Below are positions 11,913 through 14,068 of a stretch of 14,068 bases of DNA, one piece after another. A program made the translations under genes and the position numbers. Every line of letters starts with the position of its first letter. The first letter of the stretch is position 1. This DNA comes from JAFDVN01 sp964472275 (GTDB taxonomy: Bacteria; Acidobacteriota; Holophagae; Holophagales; Holophagaceae): NCBI GenBank assembly GCA_964472275.1, contig CAYYJN010000056.1, forward strand, positions 1-14,068. Reading direction: 5' to 3'. The notes under the pieces are model-generated. The model saw only the letters and a program-made list of their open reading frames with translations. It was not told the origin of the DNA and made no database searches.

Positions 11913-14068
11913 TTATCCCCAGTAGAGCTTCCGCGTGCCTTCGGCGGCGCGGAGGATGACGGTGCCTTCTTCCACCGCGCTTTCCGGATCCCAGCGGAAG
12001 CCGATGGTGTCCTCCGCGCGGACGCCATCGTGCGCGGCGACGCCCACCCAGCGGTCGCGTCCGCTCGCCTTGGCGGCGTAGAGGCAGCGATCCGCCATGG
12101 CCACGGCCTCGTCCCACGGCACGGCGTCGGGGTCCGTCGCGATGAAGGGGAAGAGCGCGAAGCCCAGCGAGGCGGTGAGCAGCAGATCCTTGCCATCGGG
12201 AAGCTTGAAGGGCTTCTCGCGCAGCAGATGCGCCAGGCGCTCGGCGAAGGCGCAGGCGCCATCCAGGTCCGCCACATGGGCGACGATGAGGAATTCCTCG
12301 CCGCCCCAGCGCACGGGCAGGTCCGTGCCGCGGCACACGGCGCGGATGCGCTCGGCGACCTGCGCCAGCACCGCGTCGCCGCCCGCGTGGCCGTAGGTGT
12401 CGTTCACCGCCTTGAAGCGGTCAATGTCGAGCATGACGATGGCGAGCTTGGCGTCCGGCGGAAGCTGCTGCAGCTTGCCTTCCAACAGCTCTCGATGGCG
12501 GCGCTGGGCGCGGGACACCTCATTGGGAAGCAATTGCTCCATGCGGCGGCGGTTGCCCAGGCCCGTGAGCGGGTCGGTCATGGAGATGGCCTCCAGGGCC
12601 ATGTTGGATAGCTCCAGCGCTTCTGTGCGCTGCTTCACCAGCTCTTCCAGTTCTTCGTTGCGCCGCCGCAGGCGCCGCGTGCGCCAGCGCAGACCCGCCC
12701 ACACGAGGCCCAGCAGCGCCGCGAGGCCGAAGGCGAGCGTGCCGCGCCGCCGCCACCAGGGCGCGAGCACATCGAAATCCACGCCGTTCACCGGCCCCGC
12801 CGCGGCCTCGCCCAGCACGGTCCGAACTTCGAAGCGGTAGCGGCCCGGAGGCAGCGCGGGGTAGCGCGCTTCATGGAGGCTCGTGTCGCGCCAATCCTCG
12901 CCGAGCCCGAGCAGGCGAACCTGGTAGCGCACGGAAGCGCCGAGCGCGAAATCCAGCGTGGCGAAACGGAACTGCACCGTGCTTGATCCACCTTCCACAT
13001 CCGGCAAGCGGCTGGTGCCGTCGAAGGGGCCATCCACCACGCGGCCTCCAGCCTCGGCGGAAAGCACGACGGCCGCGGGAGGTTGGATGGCGGCCGAGTC
13101 ATGGCCGGCCACGCGGTGCTCCAGTCCGCCGGTGGTGCCGATCCACACATCGCCATCGTCGTCGGCCCAGAAGCTGAACGGATTGCAGTCCTCGCCGCCC
13201 AGGCCTTCCGAGCGTCCATAGCGCGTGATGCCGCCGTTCAGCGTCACGCGGGCCACGCCATCGTTGGTGCCCGCCCAGAGGTTTCCTTGCCCATCCCGGT
13301 CGAGGGAATAGATGGAATCGGAAGCGAGCCCCCGCGCCGCGCCGAGCTGGCCGAGGATCGTGAGCTTGCCGCCTTCCACGCGGACATGGGTGAGTCCGTA
13401 GGGCTCCTGGTAAGCGACCCAGACCGAGCCATCATCCATCCGCGCCAGCGCCCAGAGGCGCGAGGTCTTGAGGCCGTCCTTCTCGCCCCAATTGCGCCAG
13501 CTTCCATCCGCGCCCCGGATGGCGAGGCCCGCGTCGGAAGCGATCCAGAGGCCGCCATCCTTCGCCACTTGCACCGACGACACCTGCCCATCCGCCGCGA
13601 GGCCTGGCACGGGGACGCGGACGAAGCCGCCATCCGCCTTGAGCCGCAGCAGGCCGGCCTTGTTGGTGCCGATCCAGAGTTCCCCGCTCGCATCGAAGGC
13701 GAGGCTGAGAATCCCTTGCGCGCCAAGGCTCGCGGGCAACGGGACGCGATCCGGCTTGGCGCGGCCGAAGCGGAAGCGATCCAAATAGGATTGCTCGCCC
13801 CCGGCCCAGATCTCGCCGTCCTTTTCGGCGAAGGTATACACCACCTCGCCTTTCACATCCGGGAGGCTTTCGAAGCCTTCCGGCCGCATCCGCGCGAGGC
13901 CCGCGGCGGTGGCCACCCACAGCACGCCGAACTGATCCCGGTGCAGCGCCCAGATGTTGTCCGCGGGCAGGCCATCCGCCTGCACATAGGTGCGCCAATC
14001 GCCGCGGCCAAGCTCCTCGTAAAGCCCCACGCCGCCAGCCCACAAGCCGCCTTGGCGATCCGCCAGCG
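11913..14068 (-). CDS. Membrane-bound diguanylate cyclase with Reg_prop/Y_Y_Y sensor, 5' end cut by window
   Basis: The enzyme makes cyclic di-GMP from two GTP. From the N-terminal side (right edge) there are at least seven propeller strands of the GxLWxGTxxGLxR type (13110-14068), a Y_Y_Y domain (about 12765-12990, with YQVRLLGLGEDWRDTS and LPPGRYRFEVR), one transmembrane helix (about 12690-12750), a coiled coil (about 12580-12680) and the GGDEF domain (about 12040-12580). The catalytic motif is GGEEF (12291-12305). Five codons before it lies RGTD (12321-12332), an intact RxxD product-inhibition site. MTDPLTGLGNRR and MLDIDRFKAVNDTYGH, with the metal-binding Asp, are also present. A tail of about 40 residues follows. 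The sensor is probably periplasmic. The frame continues unbroken past 14045 to the window edge, so the true start lies outside. Confidence 0.94.
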   Translation of the reverse strand, partial: LADRQGGLWAGGVGLYEELGRGDWRTYVQADGLPADNIWALHRDQFGVLWVATAAGLARMRPEGFESLPDVKGEVVYTFAEKDGEIWAGGEQSYLDRFRFGRAKPDRVPLPASLGAQGILSLAFDASGELWIGTNKAGLLRLKADGGFVRVPVPGLAADGQVSSVQVAKDGGLWIASDAGLAIRGADGSWRNWGEKDGLKTSRLWALARMDDGSVWVAYQEPYGLTHVRVEGGKLTILGQLGAARGLASDSIYSLDRDGQGNLWAGTNDGVARVTLNGGITRYGRSEGLGGEDCNPFSFWADDDGDVWIGTTGGLEHRVAGHDSAAIQPPAAVVLSAEAGGRVVDGPFDGTSRLPDVEGGSSTVQFRFATLDFALGASVRYQVRLLGLGEDWRDTSLHEARYPALPPGRYRFEVRTVLGEAAAGPVNGVDFDVLAPWWRRRGTLAFGLAALLGLVWAGLRWRTRRLRRRNEELEELVKQRTEALELSNMALEAISMTDPLTGLGNRRRMEQLLPNEVSRAQRRHRELLEGKLQQLPPDAKLAIVMLDIDRFKAVNDTYGHAGGDAVLAQVAERIRAVCRGTDLPVRWGGEEFLIVAHVADLDGACAFAERLAHLLREKPFKLPDGKDLLLTASLGFALFPFIATDPDAVPWDEAVAMADRCLYAAKASGRDRWVGVAAHDGVRAEDTIGFRWDPESAVEEGTVILRAAEGTRKLYWG

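Noticed and set aside
12030..12611. 193-codon plus-strand open frame within the diguanylate cyclase gene
   Set aside because: It is antisense to the GGDEF domain, whose motifs are complete on the minus strand.
1..14068. CRISPR array, insertion sequence, phage or defence system
   Set aside because: No regularly spaced repeats, transposase, integrase or effector motifs were seen on either strand; all sizeable frames are explained by the listed genes or their shadows.

Overview
High-GC bacterial DNA. The compact layout, the mitochondrial-type aconitase, the propeller-linked diguanylate cyclase and the intergenic CTGGAG-type repeats suggest an Acidobacteriota/Holophagae-like (Geothrix or Holophaga relative) chromosome. 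This placement rests on recalled gene styles and was not tested by a search.

Layout. The left edge holds an aconitase gene on the minus strand, cut off at its 3' end (1-2162). A 268-nt divergent spacer separates it from a plus-strand housekeeping operon: ribH (lumazine synthase), nusB (antitermination factor), accB and accC (biotin carboxyl carrier protein and biotin carboxylase), and tRNA-Thr(UGU) only 11 nt after accC. A strong bidirectional hairpin terminator follows the tRNA. Beyond it lies an inverted copy of the tRNA 3' part and two more hairpins, in a stretch with no credible gene. From the other side a minus-strand pair, a LysR-type regulator and an overlapping 92-aa two-helix membrane protein, reads toward the same terminator.

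Divergent from the LysR gene is a small NicO/UreH-like metal transporter with a His-rich loop. It converges, with a 2-nt gap, on a minus-strand gene for an exported protein with three Ig-like modules and a SPOR-like C-terminus. Divergent from that gene is a MurJ-like lipid II flippase (+), which converges on a DinB-family gene (-) across a long GC-rich hairpin. The DinB gene lies downstream of a WYL-domain (YafY-like) regulator on the same strand, with a perfect dyad between them. The right edge holds a minus-strand membrane-bound diguanylate cyclase with a Reg_prop sensor; its 5' end is outside the window.

How the genes work together. ribH-nusB and accB-accC are classic pairs: flavin precursor synthesis with rRNA antitermination, and the biotin half of acetyl-CoA carboxylase. 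The WYL regulator, dyad and DinB protein look like one small regulatory unit. The most notable observations are an in-frame amber codon (codon 12) in the DinB gene, the palindromic tRNA-terminator-tRNA-fragment arrangement, a MurJ homologue that appears to lack three of the four arginines important in E. coli MurJ, and a family of CTGGAG-rich intergenic inverted repeats. I found no CRISPR array, insertion sequence, phage gene or defence system, and nothing that is clearly a new multi-gene system.
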